From: Ananas comosus
Taxonomy: Eukaryota; Streptophyta; Magnoliopsida; Poales; Bromeliaceae
Direction: 5' to 3'
Assembly (NCBI RefSeq): GCF_001540865.1
Contig: NC_033630.1
Coordinates: forward strand, 8,613,586 to 8,677,585
Length of the DNA stretch: 64,000 nt
This document shows positions 50,801 to 62,525 of the stretch, piece by piece; within the stretch, counting starts at the first letter, position 1, and each line of letters begins with the position of its first letter. The translations under genes were made by a program, and so were the position numbers. The notes below the pieces were generated by a model that was not told where the DNA came from, searched no databases, and saw only the letters and a program-made list of their open reading frames with translations.

Positions 50801-51457
50801 AGCACATCAACAAGGTTATAGTTTGGTAAAAAATATATGAAACTTATCAGAAACTCTAGACGACTTTGATTCAACTACACAATATTTCAAAATTTTATTG
50901 TGGTATCCAACCTTTTGATTTGTTTGATTTTAAGTCATTTAATAACTCTTCGGATACAAAATTTAAACTAATTACTTACTTTAAATAAATTTATAGTTAT
51001 GTAAATTATATATAATATACCAATAAAACTTGTAAAGACAAAGACATTTTGAAATTAGAGTCACTGACTGGTTCAAATCAAAAATATAAAAAGGTTGGAT
51101 AAATAAAATCAAAATTTTAAAAAATTAGGTAGTCAAATCAAAATGGGTAATAATATGAAATATGTTTTATACATTTTTTCCTCACAGTTTTGGCAAGGGG
51201 GTTTCCTGTCAGCCCCACAGACATTCAGTTGTCACCCCCTTTTCAGATTTTTATGCCATGCCCTTCTCTTGTTCAACAATCCAAACACCAAATTAAGATG
51301 GAACTCCTGCGTCATTATACAGGTTGAAATAAAGATTCATATGAAATCCACAAACATTCTATCAAGTTTAGAACAACATCATACAAAGATTCAACAGCTC
51401 GTCAACCCACTAGAGAACCAAAAGCTATGCAGCAAACCAACACCAAAATCTGTGGGA
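47881..51457. other. Intergenic region downstream of STE1
   Basis: AT-rich, no credible gene on either strand. It holds a GA run (49,081-49,102), a TA run (49,118-49,138) and low-complexity A/T tracts. The part nearest 51,457 must contain the STE1 3' untranslated region and its polyadenylation site, whose exact position I cannot fix. Confidence 0.5.
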
Positions 51458-51747
51458 CTATGCCTTCTTAACATCTTCCTCAGGGTCACGAAGGGTTCCG
51501 AACATCCAGTCCATCCATATGGTATAGTGGCCATAGTTATGGCGGTACGTGGTGTGGTGAATAGTGTGATAGCCTGCGCCCATGACGGGCCACACCTTGC
51601 CATCGATGCAGTCATGTATGTTTGCCGTCCAAACAGCCTCACAGAACAGAAGAATTATGTGTGTCGTGAAGTGGACAGGAACAAGGAAGAGGGCTACCAC
51701 ATGGGGCACGGCCTGCAATATCCCGTCCAAAGGATGGAAAGCCAACC
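51458..51747 (-). CDS. STE1: STE1 exon 3
   Basis: Encodes residues 177-272 and the stop. The acceptor reads ..ATCTCAG before GGTTGGC (51,747). It carries [15 protein letters not shown], a membrane segment, the NIHDC motif and the third histidine box HTIHH, followed by [18 protein letters not shown]. The tail ends DVKKA. Confidence 0.95.
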
Positions 51748-54700
51748 CTGAGATAGACGAAAGAAAGAGAATTAACTACTCGCATATTCTTAAGCTAAGA
51801 GAAACACAATGGTACAAGCACTGCAGATTCTATAAACTGTAAGTCGGTATATCATCATTACCAATAAAATATTATGATGTGGTGGTATGGCAAGAAATCA
51901 GCTGCAGCGGCGACATTTGGAAGTGATGACGAACGGCAGAACAATTAAGCAGTACCAGGACCAAAATACATAGCATCTAAGGTACATAGCATCTAAGCAA
52001 CATTTTAAGTGCTGCCACATGTACGATGACGAATGGCAGAACAATTAAGCAGTACCAGGACCAAAGTACATAGCATCTAAGCAACATTTGAAGTGCTGTG
52101 ACATGTAGACCAATCACAGTACGACATAGCACAGTGGCACGCCAGCATACATCATGCGCCAACATGCCGCTTGCACATTAAACCCGTGCTAACCCACTTT
52201 CGCATGGAAGTCTTATTTTTTTCCGATAAAAGTTTGTCACAACTGTTATAACAGGCTTTCAATAAAAGTCGATTACAACTGTTACAAAAGCTAGATAGCA
52301 ATCTCTATTTGTATTATTTGCTAATTCTAAGTAATTTTTTAATACTGATAAAATACTTTATTAGATTGAAGATTAAATTTGAAGAAAACTTCATTTTCAT
52401 AAAAATTTCTCCAAAAGATTTATGCAAGTGCATAAAAAATGCTTAAGAGTTAATAAACTAATAGATGTTATATCTTTTGTCTCTATATGTCATCTGCTTT
52501 CATAAAATAGTTTCATGAAAACAAGTGTTACAAGCTAGGAAAATTAAAAGTTCCTACATTTGCCGTCCGTCTCATCAAACTCAGATCATTCAAATGCATG
52601 AATAGTCGAATGGGTGGAATACATACTGTTTTAGTTGATCATTTTGAGAAAAATATGGAGGGTTTTGAACCGTGGTACCAATACGAGGCCGTGTGGTATG
52701 GATAACATGTTCGCACTACCTGTTCCATGATAGCCCTTACATCCTTGGGGGGGAAGATTAAGTTGACACAGTTACAACTAAGAGCAATAGAAGGCCAACA
52801 AGCTAGAAGGCACTATATGTGTATTTTAACAATACAGAAATGAAATGAAAATTTGGAACTAGAGAATAAAAATTTTAAACAGTAATAGCATGGCCAAAAG
52901 TAACCACTGATGATCTCTACTAAAAGAAATTATTTTGATTTGCCTTTTAATTTACGGTTATAGTAATGAAATATTTACTGAATCATGAGAATACATAGAT
53001 ACCTAGGCCTCTCACAGAAGAAACATGCACAGGAATCATGGAATTGTTGTATGCTGTGACCAGGTATCTCGGCCAGGACGAATACAGATATAAACAGCTG
53101 TATTACGCAGATGGCTCGGTAACTTGTCCGGGAAAATGGGACTAACTGGTCGAAAAAGAGCCAGTGGATGCAGCACCTACAACTTCAGAATGTCATATCT
53201 CCCTCATACAGACTCCATTTGCCGGCATATCGTCCAGATCAAAGACCACTAGATGCTACCAACGGTTCGGCAGCTTTGCAAGTTTTAGACCATCAAATTA
53301 ATGGTCAAACATAAACTTTGATGAAATCTTTGACCGTGATTTTTATTTCTTTTTATCCATGAAGAATATGTGGCCACTTGTGAAAATTCATGAATTTCTA
53401 ATATCAAATATGGATGTGATGAAGAACCTAAAATTCCATCAAAGTTAAATTTGGATTTTCTTATGAGTAGGCCTTAAATTAAGGTAGGAAATATATTAGG
53501 ATAGCCCCTAGTGATAAGAACCCTAGCTCGGCTGTCTCGCCTATATATGATGCCCTTGCAACCTTTTTTTGAGGGACAGAACTAGTTAGAATGAGGAAAA
53601 TTTGCTAGCCAACGAATTTTCTTCCTTTTTCTTCTTCCTCTATTCTCTCTTTTACTTCCAACAGTCATCTAAGGAGGACTGTTTAGATTGCTCATCTTAA
53701 ATATTTCAGAAGAAAAAGTAATCATTTGTTAAATTTGTTGCTAAACACAGTGAAACCAATCCTTAAACGCATAATTCTTCCTTACTGAGAAGAGATTTCA
53801 AGGAAATGCCTCACATAGAAAGAGAAACTTTGCAAATAAAATAGAGCATCTCTGATCTTGAAGCTTCAAGAGGTTTAGCTTATACTGACTTCACTACATA
53901 AGCTATATTCATGACATCATAATGGAAATTTTAAGACAACAAAAATCAATTAGCCATTTTAGACATTAAGTTACTACTTTATACCTCTATTTACATGATC
54001 AGGCATATATATGTAAAGGAATAACATTTACTATGCTTTATTTCACTCTACGTTAGTGGACCTCATTAAAATGCATCAGTTTTCATTGGGATAAAGGTGC
54101 ATTTCAATCAGTTGTGATTCTGCATTTCGAAGCCATATTTCTTTCTTTCGGCAACTTTGAGTCACATTTTCCCCTTTCTAGAAATTTGGGCCTTAACATC
54201 TTGTTTTTCCTTAACATTTATTTCTTTCTTTTGTTTTTTCCCCCAATGACCCTACCTTGTAAAACCAACTATTATGATGAAACTAACGGCGGGGTTTATA
54301 GATGGTGGAATTGGGACAATCCATATGAATTTCTGCAAGCTTTTTCGTGGCCGCCCAGCAATCATAGATTATGCTGATCTCATGTTCAACAACTCCTTAT
54401 GCAAGCATATCTGTAGGATTGTAATAAAATCTTTTTTACCAAATTACAAGTGAGATAACCGATCAATGAATGTTCAGTTGCTTTACGACCATAACTACGG
54501 AAAATCTGGTGAAGGATAGTGCTAGACTTATACATGAACTTGGAAGCACTTCTACTGCACCATCACCAATATCTTCTCCCAGAAACAGCCTCAGTCTACA
54601 CACGATTTCCACAAAGCCCTTTATATTGAAACCCATCCACTCAAGCATCAGCCACTACCATCCTTTCACAATCCCTTCTCTAAGATACCATAGAAAGATT

Positions 54701-56605
54701 CAACTATATTCTTAATAGAACAGGAAGTTCCTACACACTGCTGAACAGTTATTTATTTATACAAAATATTAGTATAGGCAAAAAGAAAATTCAAGAACTT
54801 GATGATGCACACGTTTCAGAAGATATTTTCTTATTCTAATCTTATCTTCTTACCGTCATAACCTGCCAAATTGGAAAAGGCTTCACTTCTGATAGAATGT
54901 TCTAGTTTCTTTGTGATGGAAATAGTTCTTTACTAACGCAATTTAGATAAAACAAATAATTCTGTGCAAGTAAACTGAACCCCAGAGGCAACAAAAATGC
55001 CCCAATAAATAACTCAGTATTTTCTGCATTACAAACAACTGTAGATATGCAAAATTGAGCAAATTCCCCAGCAAAGTAGGTATTTGCAGGTATGCCCTAG
55101 GATTCTTTCCCTACTACAGTATCTATGCAAAATGTTTTTGCATACATAATCTGATTGGGTATGTGCACAAATAAATAGGTTTTCAGCGGCATGAACGTAA
55201 ATTTCCACATTGCAGGAGCCTTTGTGCAATTTCACATATTTGCAAGGTACAACGCAAGAAGCCCTAACTGGTATTATAGTCTTATGTAAAGCTGCTCATA
55301 GTGAGTAAAAACAGTAGCAGGTTGTAGCCATGTAAAGATAAAATAAATTTCATAGGCACACATGACATTCATGGGGGTAGAGATACCATCATGTTAACAA
55401 AAAACTAGCAAATATTGCATGTTATCTTGGAAAATTTGGCTAGAGAAAAAGAGAACTGACCAGCAAATGGTGAGAGAGTATTCTGCTTATTGTAGATATG
55501 ATGAGTGGCATGAAGATACTTGTACAATGGCTTAATGTCATGCAACTCTCTGTGCATCCAGTATATCCCGAATTCAACAAAGATAAGATATATAGCTAAA
55601 TAAGCAATATATGTTGGCCAGCCAATCTCACTTATACTTGAGATACATCTTGTCCATCCACTTTCTACCATGTACTCGGAAAGTGTTGGAAGAGCACAGT
55701 ACAAAGGCATGGCTTTCATCGCCACTATTATTTGTAAATACATGGCATGATTTGAAGGTATTGCATCTGCATCAGTAAAAAGTTTCCAGTAAGGGCCTTA
55801 AAAATGTTTATAATATGCAAAAGCATCTTGCTTTTGTAAGGAAAATATAATAAAGAAGTCAGTCTAGCTTAAACTCAACATAAATGGAAACTGTTCTAGA
55901 AGATTAGAAATAAACCTTTCAAAGTCAAACAAATGTTCAGTAAAAAACGACTGCTAACTTCAAAGACATCGTACTTGTTCTTATTTCTGCCCTTGAAAAA
56001 ATTAAGCAACTGATATCATCTAGTATTTCTCTTAATGTAAATCTCAAATGGTCAGAGCATCAATCTTAATTTACACAAGCTTAAAGTTTGCTAGTAAGAA
56101 AGATCACCAAGCCTCTAGCATAAGAAATTTTTCTTTTTTCTTTTTAATGTAGCCCTTGTTTAACCTCATGCTACTTATCATAATTCAAAAGAGTTAAGAG
56201 AAGGTTCATTAATCGTACTGAAATTGACTCAATACTCACTGCATGCACCAGTGGCAATTTTCTTCACAGACTTGACTCACTATGGGGATCCACCTCGAGT
56301 CCAGCAGGCAGAGCAGACAAGGATGGGGTAGGTTTGACCATGGACAGGGGTGATGAGTATCTGTTCCCTAATGACACTGGAGGGTAGTGTTTGAAAAGGC
56401 GCAAAAAGGCGTAAAGGCCTTCTGGAGCCTGAGCGCGAGGCGGACCGCGAGACGCGCGCCTCAAGAAGGTGAGGCGCACATCTAATAAAAACAAAACACT
56501 CTTAACAAGCCTAATTTAAATGTATATTTTACGTTAAAAAATTTCAAAATAGCCATACGAAAACAAAATAATCATAAAAAAGCGAAGAAATCATATGTAT
56601 AAATG

Positions 56606-56651
<46 letters not shown>

Positions 56652-59600
56652 CCAACTTTCAACTTAAAAGTGCTTGTTACTACTTGCTTCTTGTTTCTTA
56701 CCGCTGCTGCTTATTGCTTGCCGTTACGGGGTGGAAAAGAGAACGACCAAGAGAAAATGGGAAAAAAACGTTCAAATTAGAAAAAATTTTTTCAATTTCT
56801 TAACATTTTAAAATATATTGAAAAATTCCAAAACCCGAAAATCCAAACCCTAAACACATTAAACGTAAATATCACGAGGCGCGTCTGAGGCGCGCGCTTT
56901 ACTCCCTGAGGCGCCGAGACCCGCGCCTCGCGCCTAGGCGATGAGGCACGCACCTGAGGTGCGCCTTTTCAAACATTGCTGGAGGGTGACAGTATTCCCC
57001 GCACGACAACGAGCCTAATATAAATATAGCATATATAAATATGTACATGATGTAACCCTAATGACATTGGAGGGTGACGGTATTCCCCGCACGACAACGA
57101 ACCTAATATAAATATAACATATATATGTACATGATGTACACATTTATAGATGTGTTAACGTATCCCTATAAATACATCGTGAGGTTAACAAAGTTGAGAA
57201 CAAAAAAGAAAAAAAAAGTTAAGAACTACAATTATAGTGCGATAGGCCAGTTATTTAGAAAAGCATATTATAGGAACGGAAAAGATCATTTATACTTAAC
57301 AATATAGACATTTCTTTCTGGTTGTTTATAATGAGCACCAAATTTTATTTAGGGAATTCCAAAGGATGATGATAAGATTTCAACAAACATGTTACCTGAA
57401 ATAAAAGCTACAAAGATCAGGAAAAAGAATGAAAGAATACAGTGGTTCTCAAGGAATATAATTTGTCTAGAGTAGCAGTGTAGGTCTTACAGTATACAGA
57501 TGGTGATCCCAAAAGGAAATCACACAGTTCTTAAGGAAAATTTGAATGCATGCGGAGTAACAAAATCATTATTATATCACTACTTGCATCTATTGGATAA
57601 CCAACTGAAAAGCAGCATTAGAGAATCAACGGGCTAAGATTTGTGGTGGTAGTTCTATAACCTGTACATGCAAAATTATTTAGTTGCACATAACATATCT
57701 AAAAGTCATGACAAAAGACTAGAAAAGACAAGTCAAACAAAAGTGGTACATGAACTGGTGGAAGAAACTGAAGGAGAAAACATGACTTACAAGGCCAACT
57801 TTGAGATTGAGGTGTCTAAAAGGTAAAAGCAACTGCTTTCATGCTTTGGAAGGTCTAAAAATCTGAAAGCGGTTTCAAAATTCCTCCCTCCAATGCTATA
57901 CAATTGTGGTGGGAACCACCACCAGAGAGGCAAGTAACAGCAAAAGTCGGAAAAGTAACTGTTGTCAAATGAGGTTGAAAAATATTGGTGGCAATTTCAC
58001 AAACACTTGGTGGGCAATTTCACAACCCACTCTCTTTAAGCATCAAATGAAGAGTCAAGCACAAGAGCAATAACAAAAACAAAAACCACAAGAATACAAG
58101 GATTTACGTGGTTCGGCTATGCCTACATCCACGGGAGAACAATGCAAAAGAAGCTTCCACTATAAATTTGGAGATTACAAGAGAGATTCAAATGGGAGAA
58201 ATATCACCTTAACTCCAAGGTATAAAAGAGAGCTCCAACAATCTCTAGCTCTACCCAAATGGTGTAAACCACACCTCACAAGGAAGATCTCACCTCCTTC
58301 TTGATAGAACTAAGATCAAAACCAAGCTCTAGGGTTTTCTCTCTTTTCTCCCACTCCTTTCTCACTCTCTACTTCTCTCTCTATTTTTCTCTCTCTATTC
58401 TAATATCCTACTTTAGCTCCCTAAGAGAAGAGGCTAACAATATGGGCCTTTGGATCAAAAGAACCATGATCCAAAAGCTTACAAATAGGGGCCCACAAAC
58501 ATGATAAGAAAATATAGAAAGAGGAGATTTTGACTTCACCAAATTACATAGCCCAAATAGTAAGGCCCAAATAACAAATAGGCCCAATATAATTAGCTCA
58601 ACAGTAACAATAACATGTAGCAACAAACCAGACAAGGAGGCATAAGAAACAATCCAATTAGAAAAAAGATACTTGACCAGTTTATCTCAATTCCCCCAAT
58701 CCATCTGACTATATGAAGATGCTAGAGAACAAATGATGATTACACATAATTGACAAAATGAGAAAGTAATAGACATCCATTAGTTATATTTCAGTTTCCT
58801 ACATTAATGGGCGACTAATTTAAAATATGTTAGCAAAAGTGAATATAACATCAAGGAAAATTACTTACTAATTTAAAAAATAGAGGGTTTTGAGCTGCGT
58901 AATCGGCACAAGGATTGTGTCGTGCCAATATCTTGTTAATACGATACGGCACGATGAATACGGCCCGTGCCGATAGGCACTTAAATCCTTGATCATCACA
59001 TTACATGAGTGATATTGTTAAACAAGCTAATCACTACATAAGCTCAGACAATCCCATCATTAAACAAGGATTGGGAATATATTCCACCTAATGACAACCT
59101 ATCATGGCGTTCTCAATAAAAGAGATGCTGGCCAACCAATTATCCCAAAAGGAAAGGGTACAGAAGGGAAACAGGAAGAGGTGGCAAGAGAGAGATTTCA
59201 AAGAAAAAATGAGTCTCTTTCTTTTCCTCTTTCCACTTCTCTGTTAACAAAGATCAAACTATCAATAGCAGAGGATAACAGTGTTACCGTGTCATGAGTA
59301 GATCCATCATAAAGACCAACAAGGCTGCACACTATGATGCATTATTGGTTACAAACCAGTGCAACTAGATCTCTGATCACATTAAATCACATTGAGGTAC
59401 TCTCACTACTTAATACAGTATTCTTATCAACTGTAGTATCAACAGAATAAAAGAATTGGGTTAAATCATAGCTGAAGATAACAAAACTAAAAGTTGAGGA
59501 AATGTACAGTGCCACAAGTTCAGCAAATTACTCTGAGAAGAAAGATCTAAAACTCGCTAGACAATCTACAAGGCAGTGATCACTAAAGGACACTAGACTA

Positions 59601-59773
59601 AAACATATTTACATCATTCTAATTGTAAACCACAATCATTAACTTAAATGAGCTAGCAAGGGTCCTGTTATACAAAGTGCCCATCCCTGGCAAGACCAAC
59701 ATGGGTTGAGAACCTAAATTAGTCAATGGAAACTCAAATGTATAATAACACTTTTCAGTAAAAAAGTTAGGGG

Positions 59774-59822
<49 letters not shown>

Positions 59823-60859
59823 GAGCAGTGAAGAAAATCAGCTGCTGAACATTTTTTGCCTTCAAAGATCGGATAGAAAACCTACAGAGTAGAGAAACAT
59901 ACATGCAACACCATGACCCAGAAGAACACGTAAAATACACTCTTAAATGATGCTATAGCAAATGAAGAGCCATCCTGTTAAGCTACGTGATACGGCATTT
60001 CTAGTGAACTTCCCAAAAGCCCATATCCACCAATTACATATCCGTTGCAAATTTTGTTGGTAATAGTAAAATGACAAGAAAAAATTAAACTACTCTGGAA
60101 CTTTCTACAACACCATTAGGGACTAAAATTTCCCGAGTCAAAAAATGCAGATTGCCGGCATGTTAACGTAGTTGGTGATTTGGCCGCATTCTCAATTTTA
60201 TTAGAAAGTAAAAATTATTGCTATCAGCATCATCACCCGGATCTGCTGCCTAGGCATCTTCATGGAAGGATCGAAATGTAGTCCTAGGCGGTGGCTCTCC
60301 CCAACGCTATCGTGGTCGAGGGCAGAACCACTATTTCAACTCCTGATTACTTGATTTAGGGCGAGACACCCACAAAGAAGAACAGTACTTAGCAGGGATG
60401 GAAGAAATTGGCCAAATAACAGATCTCAGTGTTACTCCTCCCTCCATCCTCCATCCCAAGAAGGAGCAATTTTACAAACAACTGCAAGACTTCCAACCAA
60501 CAGATAGCATCACACATTTGCGATCCAAACTCAGAGAGAAAATATCAAATCCGACGGAAAATGGGAAAAGAAATCTCAGATCAAGAGCCGGTCAGGGAGA
60601 GGGAGAGGGAGAGGGAGAGGGAGAGGGAGAGGAGACCTTTGGGGACGTGGACGTTGCGCTTCCAGTAGTAGATGTAGAAGCACCAGAGGAATCCGGAGAG
60701 GAAGTAGACGAGGGTGCCGCCGATGTAGTTGCGGAGCCACGACTGCAGCGGCCGCGGAAGGCGCTTCCGCGCGCCGCCCGGCAGCAGCGCGCCCAGCACA
60801 ATGTCGTTGTACCAATCCGTCTCCTCCGCGAACAGCTGCAGGTACTGCGACCCCTCCAT
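51458..60859 (-). CDS. STE1: Delta7-sterol C5(6)-desaturase, three exons
   Basis: Exons on the minus strand are 60,859-60,637, 55,766-55,461 and 51,747-51,458 (stop included). Together they make 819 bases, 272 residues, close to the roughly 280 of plant family members. The enzyme introduces the C5 double bond in Delta7-sterols (episterol to 5-dehydroepisterol) in the endoplasmic reticulum, upstream of campesterol, sitosterol and brassinosteroids. It has the di-iron histidine boxes of the fatty acid hydroxylase/sterol desaturase family: HRELH at 146-150, HATHH at 160-164 and HTIHH at 237-241. Hydrophobic segments lie at about 46-66, 124-145 and 188-215. The methionine at 60,859 was chosen because [18 protein letters not shown] aligns with family N-termini; an in-frame ATG ten codons upstream (60,889) is possible. 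Splice sites are all GT-AG. No break is seen. The symbol follows Arabidopsis STE1/DWF7. Confidence 0.93.
51914..52108. repeat. Two-copy 100-base tandem repeat
   Basis: GATGACGAACGGCAGAACAA at 51,925 recurs as GATGACGAATGGCAGAACAA at 52,025. The following sequence up to GCATCTAAGCAACATTT is shared, with a short internal duplication of TACATAGCATCTAAG in the first copy. Confidence 0.85.
53040..53720 (+). mobile_element. LTR-like fragment in STE1 intron 2
   Basis: A TATA-like CCTATATATGATGCC at about 53,540, preceded by AACCCTAGCTCGGCTGTCTC and followed by a T-run and GAGGGACAGAACTAG, looks like a plant LTR promoter and R region. No termini or target duplication were identified, so this is a tentative call by style. 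Confidence 0.3.
55461..55766 (-). CDS. STE1: STE1 exon 2
   Basis: Encodes residues 75-176 plus one base of codon 177. The acceptor reads ..GATGCAG before ATGCAATACC (55,766) and the donor GCTG/GTCAGT. It carries the HRELH and HATHH histidine boxes and the highly conserved segment [20 protein letters not shown]. Confidence 0.95.
56385..56978. mobile_element. hAT-like MITE in STE1 intron 1
   Basis: Terminal inverted repeats read TAGTGTTTGAAAAGGCGC (left) and CAATGTTTGAAAAGGCGC (right end, minus strand). The flanking direct repeat CTGGAGGG occurs at 56,377-56,384 and 56,979-56,986, an 8-base target duplication typical of hAT elements. Subterminal GAGGCGCG-type repeats lie on both sides, and the centre holds an AT run (56,608-56,648). 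No coding sequence. About 594 bases, non-autonomous. Confidence 0.75.
56608..56648. repeat. (AT)n microsatellite
   Basis: About 20 AT units inside the hAT-like element. Confidence 0.9.
56979..57135. repeat. Two-copy tandem duplication of about 80 bases
   Basis: GGAGGGTGACAGTATTCCCC at 56,981 recurs with one change as GGAGGGTGACGGTATTCCCC at about 57,069. Both are followed by GCACGACAACGA.CCTAATATAAATATA. A partial third copy of the start (CCCTAATGACACTGGAGGGT) lies before the hAT-like element at 56,367, showing the element landed inside this repeat. Confidence 0.8.
57900..58620. mobile_element. LTR-like fragment in STE1 intron 1
   Basis: GGATTTACGTGGTTCGGC at 58,100 followed by TGCCTACATCCACGGG is a motif widespread in plant copia LTRs. 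It is accompanied by a CT-rich tract (58,335-58,405) and ends near CAATAACATGTAGCA at 58,610. I see no gag or pol, so it is probably a solo LTR; the exact ends are not defined. Confidence 0.5.
59776..59821. repeat. (GA)n microsatellite
   Basis: About 23 GA units in STE1 intron 1; on the transcribed strand of the gene this is a polypyrimidine (TC)n run. Confidence 0.95.
60596..60633. repeat. Hexanucleotide repeat next to STE1 exon 1 donor
   Basis: About six units of GGGAGA on the plus strand, read as TCTCCC on the gene strand, starting within a few bases of the 5' splice site at 60,636. Confidence 0.9.
60637..60859 (-). CDS. STE1: STE1 exon 1
   Basis: Encodes residues 1-74 and the first base of codon 75. 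It ends CCCAAAG before GTCTCC. It contains the first hydrophobic segment ([18 protein letters not shown]) and the family motif WCFYIYY. The exon is much more GC-rich than the flanking sequence, as is common for first exons in grasses and related monocots. Confidence 0.92.
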
Positions 60860-60895
60860 CGCCCCGCCGTCCCCCGCTTTTACCACCACCCCGAT

Positions 60896-60920
60896 GATAT
60901 AATATATAATATATAATATA
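60896..60920 (-). promoter_or_regulatory. STE1: Possible TATA region of STE1
   Basis: ATATAATATATAATATATAA-type sequence lies 37-60 bases upstream of the STE1 start codon and is the only TATA-like run close to it. If used, the 5' untranslated region would be very short. It could equally be an AT microsatellite in a longer leader. Confidence 0.25.
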
Positions 60921-61158
60921 CTGGGGAACCGACCGGGCTGGCAGTCCTCGGGTTGCTTGCTGCAGAGGAGACGGCCGAGTAAAACTGTCTTCGGTTTTTC
61001 TTTTGCGGATTTTTAGAGGGAGAGAGGGACCCTCGAGGAGGTGCTGTGACCGGGTCGTGTGAGTCATCACCACGCAGCGGGGATACGGAAACCGGAGTGC
61101 ACGATTTTTTGCGGTGTACGAGCTGCGTTGTCATTCATCCCCCCACTCCCCCTCTTCT

Positions 61159-61160
<2 letters not shown>

Positions 61161-61191
<31 letters not shown>
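61161..61191. repeat. Poly-T tract
   Basis: About 31 consecutive T preceded by CT-rich sequence, some 300 bases upstream of the STE1 start codon. Confidence 0.95.
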
Positions 61192-61399
61192 CGCTAAATT
61201 ACAAAAGTCCCCTGCAATTTAGTTCGTATTTCGATTACCCCTTACGAGGGTGTTTCTATACATTCTTGGTTATATATATTTTTATTTATTTATTTCTATG
61301 CAAGTGTAATGTGGTTTTTATCCAGAAATGTTCCCAACTAGGCCAATGGGAATATCTACAAGTGAAGGTTGATTTTCTTCTATAGTGTTGGTCCAGCAT

Positions 61400-62179
61400 G
61401 GCCCTTCATCCAGGCCACTCTGGGTCATTCCGTGCAATGTTTGCCAACTGCCTAATAGATTGTTTTCTTTCTTTAATTTTTTAAATAAATATTTGGAATT
61501 CTATAATATTACTTTTAAAATTTTTAATATTAATTTAACACAGTTTATATAGTTATTTATTCACTAAATAATTTTAGATAAATTCCAATTAAATTATTTA
61601 AAATTTAAATATTTATAATTATCTTTGTATGAATAATTTAAAATTAAATAAATTAATTAAAAAGGGTGTCGAGCCGGGCCTTCCTCGATATACGCTGCTT
61701 AGATGGACTGTGGCGCAGAAAGCAATACCCGGCCCAGTGGCACAGTCAGACCCGCACATTGACGAGGACCGCCATGTGCCAAACCACGAGCCCTCCGTAG
61801 CCTGTTTGACACCCCTGTATATAAGAGTGAAAACAAAACGGTCAAATTTGGTCGGACTTTTGACAAGATCATATTCGCATTCATATTTGTTTTTGGATAC
61901 GAATTCATATATGGATATACGTTGAATACTAAATTTTCATTAGTATATCCATTTAAAACAGATTCTGATTCAAATATAAATCGGACATTATTCGCAGAAT
62001 AATGCATACTAACATATATAACTAGGCTATAATACTATGAATAGCATCAAGTTACTGGTGCTATTAAGTTTTTAGCCCTTTGATAAAACGATGTACAGTT
62101 AGGATGATAGGGATAGATCTAATGGCAGAAAATTTGGTAGCGCCAAGTGCTTGGTGCTGTAAATAGCATTGTAGCCGAA
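61400..62179. other. Intergenic, repeat-like, upstream of STE1
   Basis: AT-rich to 61,650. A GGGTGTC (61,663) and a GACACCC (61,809) about 150 bases apart could be the ends of a small element. The stretch 61,840-62,010 has the TATGGATAT/GATACGAATTC style of degenerate plant repeats. No gene seen. Confidence 0.4.
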
Positions 62180-62525
62180 TGTCACGCTCCGGGTCCCTTT
62201 TCAGTTTAAAACAAAGCGGAAAAGCGTCTGAATTTTTTTTTTTTTGAAAACCTGACCCCAAAGTATGCCAGATCCGCCACAAATACAGGAAATCCACTGT
62301 TCACACGGACAGAGTCTCCCCTGTATTTGCACGGCGTCGCACAAGTACAAGAAGTCATCCAGGCACAACCACAACAAATGAATATACAAATAACCAACCG
62401 TTATATATATTCATACATCATTCACCACAGATTCACATTTATGCATATCTACACCTATCAGTTAAAATGTTTCCAACCACAGAAACAGGTTTTGAAATAC
62501 TAAGATGCAAAATCCAAGCCAGCTA
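62180..62525 (-). mobile_element. LTR start (TGTCACGC-type), normal-orientation part
   Basis: It begins TGTCACGCTCCGGGTCCC at 62,180 and matches 7,143-7,480, including ATGCCAGATCCGCCACAAAT. The left flank shows no primer site, so this is the outer end of an element running right, out of the window. The normal match fades at about 62,480-62,525. Confidence 0.75.

Larger units (their letters stand above)
51748..55460 (-). other. STE1: STE1 intron 2 (3.71 kb)
   Basis: GT-AG intron. It contains a 100-base tandem duplication (51,914-52,108) and LTR-like sequence around 53,040-53,700. The rest is AT-rich with no recognisable content. Confidence 0.85.
55767..60636 (-). other. STE1: STE1 intron 1 (4.87 kb)
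   Basis: GT-AG intron far longer than its neighbours' exons. It contains a hexanucleotide repeat at the donor, a (GA)n run at 59,776, LTR-like sequence at 57,900-58,620, a duplicated 80-base segment at 57,000-57,130 and a hAT-like MITE at 56,385. No exon-like coding sequence was found in it. Confidence 0.85.

Noticed and set aside
51143..51751. 202-codon plus-strand frame over STE1 exon 3
   Set aside because: Antisense to the well-supported third exon; no family resemblance and low-complexity start.
54114..54377. 87-codon plus-strand frame in STE1 intron 2
   Set aside because: Phenylalanine-rich translation of T-rich intron sequence without family resemblance.
60398..61073. Long overlapping frames antisense and in other frames to STE1 exon 1
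   Set aside because: Shadows of the GC-rich exon 1 and its TCTCCC repeat. Only the minus-strand frame starting at 60,859 matches the desaturase family.
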